In this document: positions 8,564 to 17,034 of the stretch, piece by piece
How positions within the stretch are numbered: position 1 is the stretch's first letter
Layout of the letters: every line of letters begins with the position of its first letter
NCBI GenBank assembly: GCA_028279885.1
Contig: JANQMX010000029.1
Coordinates: 62,001-126,000, forward strand
Origin: Rhodovibrionaceae bacterium
Lineage (GTDB): Bacteria > Pseudomonadota > Alphaproteobacteria > Kiloniellales > DSM-21159
Reading direction: 5' to 3'
Length of the DNA: 64,000 nt
Notes under the pieces: generated by a model
Seen by the model: only the letters and a program-made list of their open reading frames with translations
What the model was told of the DNA's origin: nothing
Databases searched by the model: none
Translations under genes and position numbers: made by a program

Positions 8564-9493
8564 ATGCAGACAGCCACCATGACGGATACGTCCCGTAGCA
8601 CGCTGATCGTTCTCGGCAACGAGAAAGGCGGCTCCGGCAAGTCCACGACCGCAATGCACGTGATCGTGTCTCTGCTCGGCCAAGGCCATTCCGTGGGTGC
8701 CGTGGACCTGGATGCCCGCCAGGGAACGCTGTCGCGCTACATCGAAAACCGCGCGGCTCTCAATCGCCGCAATAGCCTTTCCCTCCCCTGCCCCCGATTC
8801 GCTGCCGTGCTGCCTTCGAGCCGGCGTAACCGTGACGATGCCGAGAAGGAAGACCTCGAAAACCTCGAGGCCGCGCTGAACAAGCTGCGCCCGGCCGATT
8901 TCATCGTCATCGACACGCCGGGCAGTGCCTCGCACCTCTCGCGCCTCGGCCACAGCCTGGCCGACATCCTGATCACGCCGCTCAACGACTCCTTCATCGA
9001 CCTCGACCTTCTGGCCCGCATCGACCCGGATGCGCACAGCATCCTGGGCCCCAGCATCTACAGCCAGATGGTTTGGGAGCAGCGACAGATGCGTGCCAGG
9101 GCCGGCCGTCGGCCGACCGAGTGGATCGTCATGCGCAACCGCCTTTCCCACATCGATGCCCGCAACAAGCGGGTGATGAGCCGGCTGCTCGACCAGTTGG
9201 CCCAGCGCATCGGCTTTCGCCTGGCCCCGGGCTTCGGCGAACGCGTGGTCTTCCGCGAGCTTTTCCCCAAGGGTCTGACGCTGCTCGACCTGAAAGAAGA
9301 CGGCACCGGTGTGGACATGACCATGAGCCATGTGGCCGCGCGCGCCGAAATCCGCAGCCTGCTTGACGTCATCGGCTTTGAGGAGCCGAATCCGCAAGCA
9401 GCCAACGATCAGGACGCGGCATCCGCCGGGCAAGAGGGCTCGGCAAACAAGATTAACGGCGCCAAGGCGAAAACGCGGGCGATGGTCGGTTAA
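8564..9493 (+). CDS. mipZ: Division-plane positioning ATPase MipZ
   Basis: A 309-aa ParA/MinD-type ATPase. In alphaproteobacteria MipZ forms a gradient from the chromosome origin via ParB and inhibits FtsZ ring formation away from mid-cell. The deviant Walker A is KGGSGKST at about residues 21-28, preceded by IVLGNE. The switch region is FIVIDTPG. The MipZ-specific stretch MVWEQRQMRARAGRRPTEWI and the following RLSHIDARNKR are both present. GGGGAAG just upstream supports ATG 8564. The C-terminal 40 residues are a low-complexity Ala/Gly/Asn tail. It is followed by a VWA-like and a J-domain gene in the same direction. Confidence 0.93.
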   Translation: MQTATMTDTSRSTLIVLGNEKGGSGKSTTAMHVIVSLLGQGHSVGAVDLDARQGTLSRYIENRAALNRRNSLSLPCPRFAAVLPSSRRNRDDAEKEDLENLEAALNKLRPADFIVIDTPGSASHLSRLGHSLADILITPLNDSFIDLDLLARIDPDAHSILGPSIYSQMVWEQRQMRARAGRRPTEWIVMRNRLSHIDARNKRVMSRLLDQLAQRIGFRLAPGFGERVVFRELFPKGLTLLDLKEDGTGVDMTMSHVAARAEIRSLLDVIGFEEPNPQAANDQDAASAGQEGSANKINGAKAKTRAMVG

Positions 9494-9562
9494 TCCCAGC
9501 GACCTTGGGCGCTGGAAAGAGCCGAATCTGCGCCCCATCTTTTGAGTCCGAGAGGACCAGTC

Positions 9563-10267
9563 ATGAGCCGGGACCGCAAACTCCCGACCGCGCAGGAAAG
9601 CAGCGAGGACGTCTCAGCTTTCCTCAGCAAGGTCGCATCCATTCCGCGCTCCGCCAAGAGCGGCGGGGGCCGCATCATCTTTGCCCTGGACGCGACGGCG
9701 AGCCGTCAGCCGACCTGGGACCAAGCCAGCCATATTCAGGCCGAAATGTTCAAGGAAACGGAACGGCTAGGCGGGCTTGAGGTACAGCTCCTGTTCTATC
9801 GCGGCTACGGCGAATGCAAGGCCAGCAAGTGGCTAACAGATACCAAAACCCTGCTGCGCCATATGACCGGTGTAACCTGCCTGGCCGGACGCACGCAGCT
9901 TCGCCGCGTCCTGGACCATGCCGCCAAGGAAGCTCGCGTTCGTAAGGTGGATGCCCTGATCTTCGTCGGCGACGCCATGGAAGAAGACATCGATGCCCTG
10001 GGTCACAAGGCCGGAGAGCTCGGATTGCTCGGTTTACCCTGCTTCATGTTTCACGAAGGACAGGACCCAATATCCTGGAACGCCTTTCAGCAGATCGCCC
10101 GCCTGAGCGGCGGCGCCTGCTGCCGCTTCGACCCCTCAGCCGCTCGTCAGTTGCGCGACCTACTGGCTGCCGTCGCCGTCTATGCCGCCGGCGGCCGCGC
10201 GGCTCTGTCGGACTTCAGCAAAGATCGGGGCGGGCCCGTGGCGCTTCTAACCAAGCAGGTCAAGTGA
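9563..10267 (+). CDS. VWA-like protein of unknown function next to mipZ
   Basis: A 234-aa soluble protein without a signal peptide. After about 37 residues it enters a Rossmann-like pattern resembling a von Willebrand factor A domain. IIFALDATASRQP carries DATAS (43-47), a variant of the MIDAS DxSxS motif. Later LAGRTQLRRVLDHA and ALIFVGDAMEED could supply the Thr and Asp of a metal site. A domain of this kind suggests metal-dependent protein binding, but no function is proven. GAGAGGA six bases before ATG 9563 supports the start. It sits between mipZ (69 nt upstream) and a membrane J-domain gene (13 nt downstream), so the three are probably co-transcribed. Confidence 0.85.
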   Translation: MSRDRKLPTAQESSEDVSAFLSKVASIPRSAKSGGGRIIFALDATASRQPTWDQASHIQAEMFKETERLGGLEVQLLFYRGYGECKASKWLTDTKTLLRHMTGVTCLAGRTQLRRVLDHAAKEARVRKVDALIFVGDAMEEDIDALGHKAGELGLLGLPCFMFHEGQDPISWNAFQQIARLSGGACCRFDPSAARQLRDLLAAVAVYAAGGRAALSDFSKDRGGPVALLTKQVK

Positions 10268-10280
10268 GCCCGCAGCAGCG

Positions 10281-11018
10281 ATGATCCGCTTCGTCCTGCT
10301 TGGTCTCTGTCTCGTGGCGGGGCTCTACCTGCTTTACCGCTGGTACACGCGTGCCCAACCGAGGGAGATCATCAAGGGCCTGAAGTGGGCATCCGTTATC
10401 CTGGGCAGCATTCTTCTGATCTGGGTGGTCCTCTCGGGCGCGAAAGCGCTGGCGGCCTTCGCTCTGCCGCTCCTGCTACCCCTCATCCCAGCCCTGATCG
10501 CGGTCATCCGCCGCATCAAGGCCGCCAACGGCCCCACCCCCGGCAAGACGACAGAGGTGGAGACCGCCTTCCTGCGCATGACGCTAGACCACGACAGCGG
10601 CCGCATGGAAGGCACGGTTATCCAGGGTGCCTTCCGCGGACAACGTCTTTCGGAGCTGGATGATGCCGAGATCGGCGAGCTGCTTCGAGAGTGCCGCGCG
10701 GAAGACGAGGACTCCGCCAAGCTGCTCGAGTCCTACATCAGCCGCGAACGCAGCACGGCAGACACAGGCGAAGGGTATGCGTCAGGACACGAGGAAGAGC
10801 AGGACCGGCGCCATGCACGCAGTCGACCCGGCGGCATGTCGACGGCGGAAGCCTATCAAATCCTCGATCTCGAGCCCGGCGCCACGCGCGAAGACATCCT
10901 CGCCGCCCATCGGCGTCTGATGCTCCAGGTGCATCCCGACCACGGCGGTTCCAACTACTTGGCCGCCAAGATCAATCAAGCCAAGGACGTGCTGCTGGCT
11001 GGCCTTAGGAGAGGTTGA
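10281..11018 (+). CDS. Membrane-anchored C-terminal J-domain protein
   Basis: A 245-aa protein with two or three N-terminal hydrophobic segments (about residues 3-19 and 36-77) and a C-terminal J domain (about 188-245). The J domain has AYQILDLEPGATREDILAAH and the DnaK-stimulating HPD triad at 218-220. The order, membrane anchor first and J domain last, is that of Pam18/Tim14-like proteins. The linker contains a conserved-looking block (TAFLRMTLDHDSGRMEGTV), then a charged stretch. It should recruit DnaK to the inner membrane; the client is unknown. Its adjacency to mipZ suggests a role linked to division or envelope, which is inference. Confidence 0.88.
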   Translation: MIRFVLLGLCLVAGLYLLYRWYTRAQPREIIKGLKWASVILGSILLIWVVLSGAKALAAFALPLLLPLIPALIAVIRRIKAANGPTPGKTTEVETAFLRMTLDHDSGRMEGTVIQGAFRGQRLSELDDAEIGELLRECRAEDEDSAKLLESYISRERSTADTGEGYASGHEEEQDRRHARSRPGGMSTAEAYQILDLEPGATREDILAAHRRLMLQVHPDHGGSNYLAAKINQAKDVLLAGLRRG

Positions 11019-11042
11019 CGCGAGAGTTCCGAGGCGCCGTTC

Positions 11043-12614
11043 CTAGTCGAGGTCCGGCGCGCCGCCCTCCTCCTTGCGGCGCTCGACGAAGGCCTCCAGC
11101 TCCTCGCTGATCGCCGGGTCGAGCGGCGGCGGCTCGAACTCGGCCAGGATCTGCTTGTACAGGCGATGCGCGCGTTGGCTTGCGGTCTGTGCGCCGTCTT
11201 CCTCCCAGGTCTCGAAATTGCGCCAGTCCGAGAGAATCGGCGGATAGAAGGCCGTCTCGTAGCGTGCCAGCGTGTGCGGCTCACCGAAGAAGTGCCCGCC
11301 CGGACCGACGCCCTTGATCGCCTCGAAGCCCAGTTCGTCCTCGTCGACCTGAATGGGCTGCATGAACTCGACCAACATCTGGATCATCTCGGCGTCGAGC
11401 AGGACCTTCTCGAAGGACGCGGTCAGGCCGCCTTCCAGCCAGCCGGCAGCATGCATGATAAAGTTGCCGTGGCCCAGCATCAGCGCCCAGAGCGACATCT
11501 CAGACTCGTAGGCCGCCTGCGCGTCGGGGGTGTTCGAGGCGTTCACGTTGGAGGTGCGGTAAGGCAGACCGTAGTTGCGCGCCAGCTGGCCGCCGGCAAT
11601 CACCGCCTTGGCGTACTCCGGCGTGCCAAAGGCAGGCGCGCCCGACTTCATGTCCACATTGGAGGTGAAGCCGCCGTAGATCACCGGGCACCCAGGCTTG
11701 ACCATCTGGGTAAAGGCGATGGCCGCCAGGGCCTCGGCGTTCTGCTGCACCAGAGCCCCGGCGATGGTGGCCGGCGCCATTGCCCCGCTCAGCGTGAAAG
11801 GTGTCAATGCGATGGGCTGCTTGCGCTTGGCCATCTCGATGATGCCTTCGATCATCGGCTTGTCGAGGCGCAGCGGCGAGGAGGTATTGACGATGGTGAT
11901 CAGACTCGGCTCGCGGGCCAGTTGCTCTTCGCTGACACCGCGGGCGATTCGGGCGATCTCGATGCCGTCGAGGATGCGCTGCCGGCCGAGCGAATAGGCA
12001 TGAAAGACCTTGTCGGTCAGCCGCACCATATCGGTCAAGGCGTCGAGATGGCGGGTTGCCGGCGGCAGGTCGATGGGCTCAACCGGGTAGCCGCCGATCA
12101 GATGAATGGTATGAATGCTCTGGGCTAGGCGAAGCAGGTCCTGGAAATCCTTGCGGTTGCCACGGCGGCGGCCGCCTTCCAGGTCGCTCACGTTCGGGGG
12201 ACTGGCCACCATGGAAAAGGCCAGGCGGTTGCCGCCGAAGACGAAGCTATGCGCCGGGTTGCGGGCATGCATGGCGATCTGGGACGGCGCCTTGGCGACT
12301 AGCTCTTCCACCAGATAGCGGTCGAAGCGGACGCGTTCGCTGCCCGACTGCACCTGAGCGCCGCCCTGCTGCAGGATGTGCAGGGCTTCGGGGTGCAGGA
12401 AGTCCATGCCGACCTCCTCCAGGACGCGCATGGAGGCCTCGTGGATATCGGCGATGCGATCCTCGGACAGCAGGGTCAAGGGTGGGAAGGGCACCTCGGG
12501 CAAACGCCAAGGCCGCTGCGGAAAGCGGTCGCTTCGTCCCTTGGCCCGCAGCTCGGCTCGGCGGCTGGTCTCACGTCGCCGCCCAAGTCTTGGGCGGGCC
12601 CGCGTCTCTTCCAT
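11043..12614 (-). CDS. Trimethylamine methyltransferase family protein (MttB-like, no pyrrolysine)
   Basis: A 523-aa member of the MttB superfamily, TIM-barrel enzymes that move a methyl group from a quaternary or tertiary amine to a corrinoid protein. Family features include ITIVNTSSPLRLDKPMIEG, PFTLSGAMAPATIAGAL and GGLTASFEKVLLDAEMI. The whole length reads without an in-frame UAG, so it is the non-pyrrolysine type, of which characterised members act on glycine betaine or related amines. The first 38 residues are basic and variable. No corrinoid protein gene or corrinoid reductase lies nearby. A LysR-type gene lies upstream on the same strand and may control it. The substrate is open. Confidence 0.88.
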   Translation of the reverse strand: MEETRARPRLGRRRETSRRAELRAKGRSDRFPQRPWRLPEVPFPPLTLLSEDRIADIHEASMRVLEEVGMDFLHPEALHILQQGGAQVQSGSERVRFDRYLVEELVAKAPSQIAMHARNPAHSFVFGGNRLAFSMVASPPNVSDLEGGRRRGNRKDFQDLLRLAQSIHTIHLIGGYPVEPIDLPPATRHLDALTDMVRLTDKVFHAYSLGRQRILDGIEIARIARGVSEEQLAREPSLITIVNTSSPLRLDKPMIEGIIEMAKRKQPIALTPFTLSGAMAPATIAGALVQQNAEALAAIAFTQMVKPGCPVIYGGFTSNVDMKSGAPAFGTPEYAKAVIAGGQLARNYGLPYRTSNVNASNTPDAQAAYESEMSLWALMLGHGNFIMHAAGWLEGGLTASFEKVLLDAEMIQMLVEFMQPIQVDEDELGFEAIKGVGPGGHFFGEPHTLARYETAFYPPILSDWRNFETWEEDGAQTASQRAHRLYKQILAEFEPPPLDPAISEELEAFVERRKEEGGAPDLD

Positions 12615-12747
12615 GAAAGCTCCCTTCCTGACGCTCTTTTCTCGGCCCGCACACCGGCTTCACGGGCCGGGTCAGATTGCGGGCATTCTCCCTACTCCCG
12701 TCCCTCTTATTTGCGTCTTCGGGTGACGTGTCCCCGGCATTCGCTCC

Positions 12748-13671
12748 CTACTGTGCAGCCATGGGCACGCTCGCGCTGCCGGCCAGCGCCACTGCCTCCC
12801 GTTCGAAGAGCCAGGCGAGCGCGTCGATCGCACGGCGGACGGCAGGAACTTTCCTGAGGTCAGGGTGGACCAGCAGGTACTGGGAGGCGGCAGCATCGCG
12901 CAGCGGTTCGCCGAGCCGGACCAGGGAGGGATCGGCATCGCCAGCACAGCAAGGCAGAATACCCAGCCCGACACCCCGGCGCACGGCCAGCAGCAAGGTC
13001 ATGCCGTCGTTGACTCGCAGCACCTCGCGTCGCGGGCCGCCCGCCTTCCCCAGGCGTTCGACCAGCCAGTCCTGTCCGGACATGTACTGATGCTCCTCGT
13101 CCCAACCGATCCAGTCGGCCTGCGTGAAAAGCGCCTCGGGAGTGGCGCTCTGGAAGTGCTCCACATACTCCCTTGCGCCATAAACAGCGAAGGCCATGAC
13201 CCCCAGCTTCTTGGCGACCAAAGCTCCGTAATCCGGCATGCAGTTGCGGATCAGGAGATCAGCCTCGCGCCGCGACAAATTGGCCAGCAGATGGGAAACG
13301 GCCAGTTCCATCTGCACCCCCGGCAGACGTGCGCGCAGATCGGGCAGATGGTCGATCAAGAACAAGGCTGTCTGCTCGTTCACTGAGATGCGCACCTCCG
13401 CCTCTTCGGTCTCGGCGAAGGCGGCCGTCTGCCGGTCGGCCGCTTCGGCGGCCCGCGCCATTTCCCGGGCATGCTGAAGCAGTGCTGCGCCCTGCTCGGT
13501 GGGCATGAGGCCATGCGGCAAGCGGTCGAAAAGTCGTGCGGAAAGCTGTTCTTCCAGCGCCGCGATGCGCCGGCTCACCGTCGGCTGGCTGATACGGAGG
13601 GCGCGCGCCGCGGCAGAGAGGTTGCCGGCTTCGCTGACAGCGAGAAATATCCTGAGGTCGTCCCAATTCAC
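12748..13671 (-). CDS. LysR-family transcriptional regulator
   Basis: A 307-aa LysR-type regulator. The N-terminal winged helix-turn-helix is clear (MNWDDLRIFLAVSEAGNLSA, then ISQPTVSRRIAALEEQL), followed by a linker helix. A periplasmic-binding-protein-like effector domain follows (EVRISVNEQTALFLIDHLPDLRARLPG). It lies between the MttB-like gene (same strand) and glpK (divergent), with 189 bases of shared upstream region to glpK. Either could be its target, since LysR regulators commonly act on the divergent gene. The effector is unknown. Confidence 0.93.
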   Translation of the reverse strand: MNWDDLRIFLAVSEAGNLSAAARALRISQPTVSRRIAALEEQLSARLFDRLPHGLMPTEQGAALLQHAREMARAAEAADRQTAAFAETEEAEVRISVNEQTALFLIDHLPDLRARLPGVQMELAVSHLLANLSRREADLLIRNCMPDYGALVAKKLGVMAFAVYGAREYVEHFQSATPEALFTQADWIGWDEEHQYMSGQDWLVERLGKAGGPRREVLRVNDGMTLLLAVRRGVGLGILPCCAGDADPSLVRLGEPLRDAAASQYLLVHPDLRKVPAVRRAIDALAWLFEREAVALAGSASVPMAAQ

Positions 13672-13860
13672 GGTCTTTGCTCCGAAAGATACCGCCTGTC
13701 TGTGTGTAAGTGCCTAGGCTCCTCCAACTGTACCTCAGCGGAAGAGCTATCGTCACGGCCCACGCGGTCGTCAGCATGGCACCCTTGGCTCCTTGCCTTT
13801 GCCGCCCGCCTGTCGGAAAGCTTGCCCAACGAAGAGAATGAGACGGGGAGGTAAGGGTCG

Positions 13861-15363
13861 ATGTCCAACGCGACTGAACAGAGCGCCATCCTGGCAATCG
13901 ACCAGGGAACGACCAGCAGCCGGGCCATCGTCTTCGATCGGGCCGGGCAGCCCATCGCCGTGGCGCAGCAGGAGTTCCCGCAGATCTATCCGCAGGAAGC
14001 CTGGGTCGAGCACGACCCGGAGGACATCTGGTCGTCGACCCTTGCGGTCTGCCACATCGCGATGGCCGATGCCGCGGCCAAGAACCATCGGGTGATCGCC
14101 ATCGGTATCACCAATCAGCGCGAGACGACCCTGGTTTGGGATAGGGAAAGCGGACGAGCAATCCATAACGCCATCGTCTGGCAGGACCGCCGCACTGCCG
14201 CCCTTTGCCAGGACTTGGCAGCCGATGGGTTGGAGGAGGAGATCACGGCGCGCAGCGGGCTTCTGATCGACCCCTACTTCTCGGCTACCAAGGCGGCCTG
14301 GCTCCTCGACCAGGTGCCCGGCGCCCGCGAAAAGGCCGAAGCCGGCGCCCTTGCCTTCGGCACCGTCGACAGCTTCCTGCTCTGGCGCCTGACCGGCGGC
14401 AAGGTGCACGCTACTGACGCCACCAACGCCTCCCGTACCAATCTCTTCAACATTCACCGGCAGGACTGGGACGAAGAGCTGCTGCGCATCTTCAATGTGC
14501 CTCGGGCCATGCTGCCCCCGGTGTTCGACTGCGCGGCCGACTTCGGCGAGACCACTGCCGATCTCTTCGGCCGGCCGCTCCCAATCCTCGGCATCGCGGG
14601 CGATCAGCAAGCCGCCGCCATCGGCCAGGCCTGCTTCAAGCCCGGTATGATCAAGAGCACCTACGGCACCGGCTGCTTCGTCATCCTCAACACCGGCGAG
14701 CGCGCACTGAGCTCGAAGAACCGGCTGCTCACCACCGTGGGCTATCGCCTGAACGGCGAGACCAGCTATGCCATCGAAGGCTCGATCTTCGTTTCCGGCG
14801 CTGCGGTCCAATGGCTGCGCGACGGGCTGAAGCTGATCGCCAAGGCCGGCGACACCGAGGCCCTGGCGGCAAGCTTACCGGGCAACCGGGGGGTCTACCT
14901 CGTGCCCGCCTTCACGGGCCTCGGTGCGCCCTATTGGGATGCGGATGCCCGCGGCGCGCTCTTCGGCCTCACCCGCGACACAGGCGTTGCCGAACTGGCG
15001 CGCGCCACGCTGGAGTCCGTCTGCTATCAGACCTATGACCTCTTCGCTGCCATGGCGGAAGACGGCGTCACGCCGCACGAGCTTCGGGTCGACGGCGGCA
15101 TGGTGGCCAACAACTGGTTGCTTCAGTTCCTCGCCGACGTGCTGCAAATCCCGGTCGACCGCCCTGCGGTGAGCGAGACGACCGCTCTGGGCGCCGGCTA
15201 CCTCGCCGGGCTGCAAGCCGGGCTGTTCTCCTCGCTCGATGAGCTGGCCCAACGCTGGCAGCGCGAGGCGCGCTTCACCCCCACGTTGGAAGACGCGGCA
15301 CGCCGCAAGCTACTCGAGGGCTGGAAGGACGCGGTGCGTCGAACCCTCAGCAGCAAGACGTAA
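13861..15363 (+). CDS. glpK: Glycerol kinase
   Basis: A 500-aa FGGY-family kinase that phosphorylates glycerol to glycerol 3-phosphate. The N-terminal phosphate-binding motif is [39 protein letters not shown] and the second signature [14 protein letters not shown] are at family positions. A late glycine-rich segment ([20 protein letters not shown]) closes the ATP site. Length equals that of other bacterial glycerol kinases. GAGGTAAGGGTCG precedes the ATG. No glpF, glpD or glpR lies beside it; the divergent LysR-type gene may be its regulator. Confidence 0.96.
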   Translation: MSNATEQSAILAIDQGTTSSRAIVFDRAGQPIAVAQQEFPQIYPQEAWVEHDPEDIWSSTLAVCHIAMADAAAKNHRVIAIGITNQRETTLVWDRESGRAIHNAIVWQDRRTAALCQDLAADGLEEEITARSGLLIDPYFSATKAAWLLDQVPGAREKAEAGALAFGTVDSFLLWRLTGGKVHATDATNASRTNLFNIHRQDWDEELLRIFNVPRAMLPPVFDCAADFGETTADLFGRPLPILGIAGDQQAAAIGQACFKPGMIKSTYGTGCFVILNTGERALSSKNRLLTTVGYRLNGETSYAIEGSIFVSGAAVQWLRDGLKLIAKAGDTEALAASLPGNRGVYLVPAFTGLGAPYWDADARGALFGLTRDTGVAELARATLESVCYQTYDLFAAMAEDGVTPHELRVDGGMVANNWLLQFLADVLQIPVDRPAVSETTALGAGYLAGLQAGLFSSLDELAQRWQREARFTPTLEDAARRKLLEGWKDAVRRTLSSKT

Positions 15364-15417
15364 CCGGGACGGCCGCACAGGATTGTCACTTGTCGCCAAG
15401 GTTGCTTTGGCACAGGT

Positions 15418-15430
15418 TGCAGTGCAGCAT
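15418..15430. promoter_or_regulatory. TGC-rich element upstream of the PHB depolymerase gene (PhaR-like)
   Basis: TGCAGTGCAGCAT lies 33-45 nt upstream of the ATG and is followed by TTCTGCAGG. PhaR, the polyester-responsive repressor known in Paracoccus, binds TGC-rich sequences of this kind. The identical 13-mer recurs at 47554-47566 in front of the polyamine-type importer. The link to PhaR is inference. Confidence 0.35.
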
Positions 15431-15462
15431 TTCTGCAGGTCCAACTTTGAGAGGCGCCGGAC

Positions 15463-16689
15463 ATGATCGCCGTCTTTCGCCCATGCATTCTTCTGCTTGC
15501 GCTTGCGGTGCTGGCCTCAGCCTTGCTGCTCGGCAGTGCCCGCGCCGCCGACCCCCTGCCGGCCCTGCAACTTCAGCCCGGCAGCACCACGGTGTCAGGG
15601 CTTTCGAGCGGCGCCTACATGGCGGTGCAGCTCCATATCGCCAACTCGCAGAGCATTGCCGGTGCCGGCGTCGTGGCCGGCGGTCCCTATCGCTGCGCCG
15701 AGGGCAGCGTCATCATCGCGCTCAACCGCTGCATGGATACAGCGATGGGAAAGCCGGACGCTGAGGCCCTGCTGCGCCAGACCCAGGCGCTGGCCGCAGC
15801 CGGTCATATCGACAGCCTGGACGGCCTCGCCGGCGATCGCCTCTATCTCTTCAGCGGCAGCGAAGACGAGACGGTGACGCGCCCGGTCATGGATGCGGCG
15901 CTAGAGTTCTATCGGGAGGCGGGGGTCCCGGAGCCGAACATCGCCTACGTCACCGACATCGCAGCCGGCCACGGCTTCCTCGTGGAAGACGCCGAAAACG
16001 CCTGCCACGTCAGTGAGACGCCCTTCATCAACGACTGCGACTACGATCAGGCGCGGGCGATTCTCAACCAGTTCTACGGGCCGCTGGAACCGGCCATCGC
16101 ACCGGACGAGAGCCGGCTCTTCGCCTTCGACCAAGTCGAGTTCCTGCCGGACCCGCAAAGCCACGGCATGGCGGAAAACGGCTTCGTCTACATTCCGGAG
16201 GTCTGCGCGGAGGGAGCGCCGGGCCCAGCTTGCCGGCTGCATGTTGCCTTTGCCGGCTGCCGCCAGACACCGGCCGACATCGGCGACCTCTATCCGCGCA
16301 GCACGGGCTACAATCGCTGGGCGGAGAGCAACAGGCTGGTCATCCTCTATCCCCAGTCCAGCGTTTCACCGGACAACCCGCTCGGTTGTTGGGACTGGTG
16401 GGGCTATGACGACCCCGACCACCTCATCAAGCGCGGTCGGCAGATGGCCGCCGTGGCTGCCATGGCCGAACGGCTCGGAGTTCCTTTCGCAGCAGCTGAG
16501 GCGCCAGCCTTCTGCGAAAAGCACGAGAGTCGGAATTGGCTCCACTGGGCCAACGACCGAGCCGAGCTCTGCGGCTGGGTCGCGCTCTGCGCGGTCGGCT
16601 CCGGCGAGCCGCTTGGCTATGCCTATGGCTCCGCGACGCTCTACGAAAGCCCCCAGGGAAACTTCCTCACCACCGCTTGCGGCTCCTAA
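15463..16689 (+). CDS. Secreted poly(3-hydroxybutyrate) depolymerase family esterase
   Basis: A 408-aa exported alpha/beta hydrolase. A Sec signal peptide covers about residues 1-27 (hydrophobic LLLALAVLASALLLG, cleavage near ARAAD). The lipase-type box GLSSGA holds the nucleophile serine. The catalytic His is probably in AAGHGFL; CWDWWGYDDPDHL is also typical of short-chain PHA depolymerases with a type 2 catalytic domain. Known members cleave short-chain polyhydroxyalkanoates outside the cytoplasm. The last 60 residues form an extra Cys/Trp-rich segment that I do not recognise. The gene stands alone after glpK. A TGC-rich repeat lies in its promoter region. Confidence 0.85.
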   Translation: MIAVFRPCILLLALAVLASALLLGSARAADPLPALQLQPGSTTVSGLSSGAYMAVQLHIANSQSIAGAGVVAGGPYRCAEGSVIIALNRCMDTAMGKPDAEALLRQTQALAAAGHIDSLDGLAGDRLYLFSGSEDETVTRPVMDAALEFYREAGVPEPNIAYVTDIAAGHGFLVEDAENACHVSETPFINDCDYDQARAILNQFYGPLEPAIAPDESRLFAFDQVEFLPDPQSHGMAENGFVYIPEVCAEGAPGPACRLHVAFAGCRQTPADIGDLYPRSTGYNRWAESNRLVILYPQSSVSPDNPLGCWDWWGYDDPDHLIKRGRQMAAVAAMAERLGVPFAAAEAPAFCEKHESRNWLHWANDRAELCGWVALCAVGSGEPLGYAYGSATLYESPQGNFLTTACGS

Positions 16690-17034
16690 AGCTTAGCGAC
16701 AGGTCGCTCAGACCCAACGGTGCTTCAGTTCGCTGGTCCGGCTGCAACTCCGCGCGAAGGCATCCATCTCGGCCGCGGAATGCCCGTGAAAGCGGCGCTC
16801 GTCTTCATGGCGGTTCTTCTTCTGAAAGCCGAACTGCAGGCTATAGATCAAGTGGCCCAACATCGTCTCTCGTCCCCTCGTCAGAATTGCATTGCTGCGC
16901 GCTCGGACTATGCAGCGCTGCGTCATCTATCCGTCATAAAGGTAAGGAAACGGTATGACTGTGCGTCCGCTCACAAAAACGTGAGCTTCAGCGCAGGTCG
17001 ATATACGTCGGCAGAAGAAAAACAGAACGCCGCT
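16690..17034. other. 345-bp intergenic region between converging genes
   Basis: This stretch separates the PHB depolymerase gene from the acyl-CoA synthetase gene. It holds one plausible small minus-strand ORF (16708-16863) and a short perfect hairpin at 16969-16986 (GCTCAC, six-base loop, GTGAGC). The right half is less GC-rich than the surroundings. I see no tRNA and no clear terminator with a U-run. Confidence 0.6.
16708..16863 (-). CDS. Possible small protein, 51 aa, unknown
   Basis: An open frame from ATG 16863 to the stop at 16708 would encode 51 residues beginning MLGHLIYSLQFGFQKKNRHE and ending ELKHRWV. A purine-rich stretch (GAGGGGACGAGAGACG) precedes the ATG, although spacing to the best GAGG core is long. 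The product has a short hydrophobic start, then a charged His/Arg-rich part. It does not match a family I recognise. It could equally be a chance frame in an intergenic region. Confidence 0.35.
   Translation of the reverse strand: MLGHLIYSLQFGFQKKNRHEDERRFHGHSAAEMDAFARSCSRTSELKHRWV

Noticed and set aside
12630..12680. Hairpin CGGCCCG/CGGGCCG between the LysR and MttB-like genes as a terminator
   Set aside because: The minus strand has A-rich, not T-rich, sequence after the stem, so it lacks the U-run of an intrinsic terminator.
15409..15430. Sigma-54 type promoter (TGGCAC...TTGC) before the PHB depolymerase gene
   Set aside because: TGGCAC and TTGCA are present but the gap is three bases rather than five, so the GG-GC distance is wrong.
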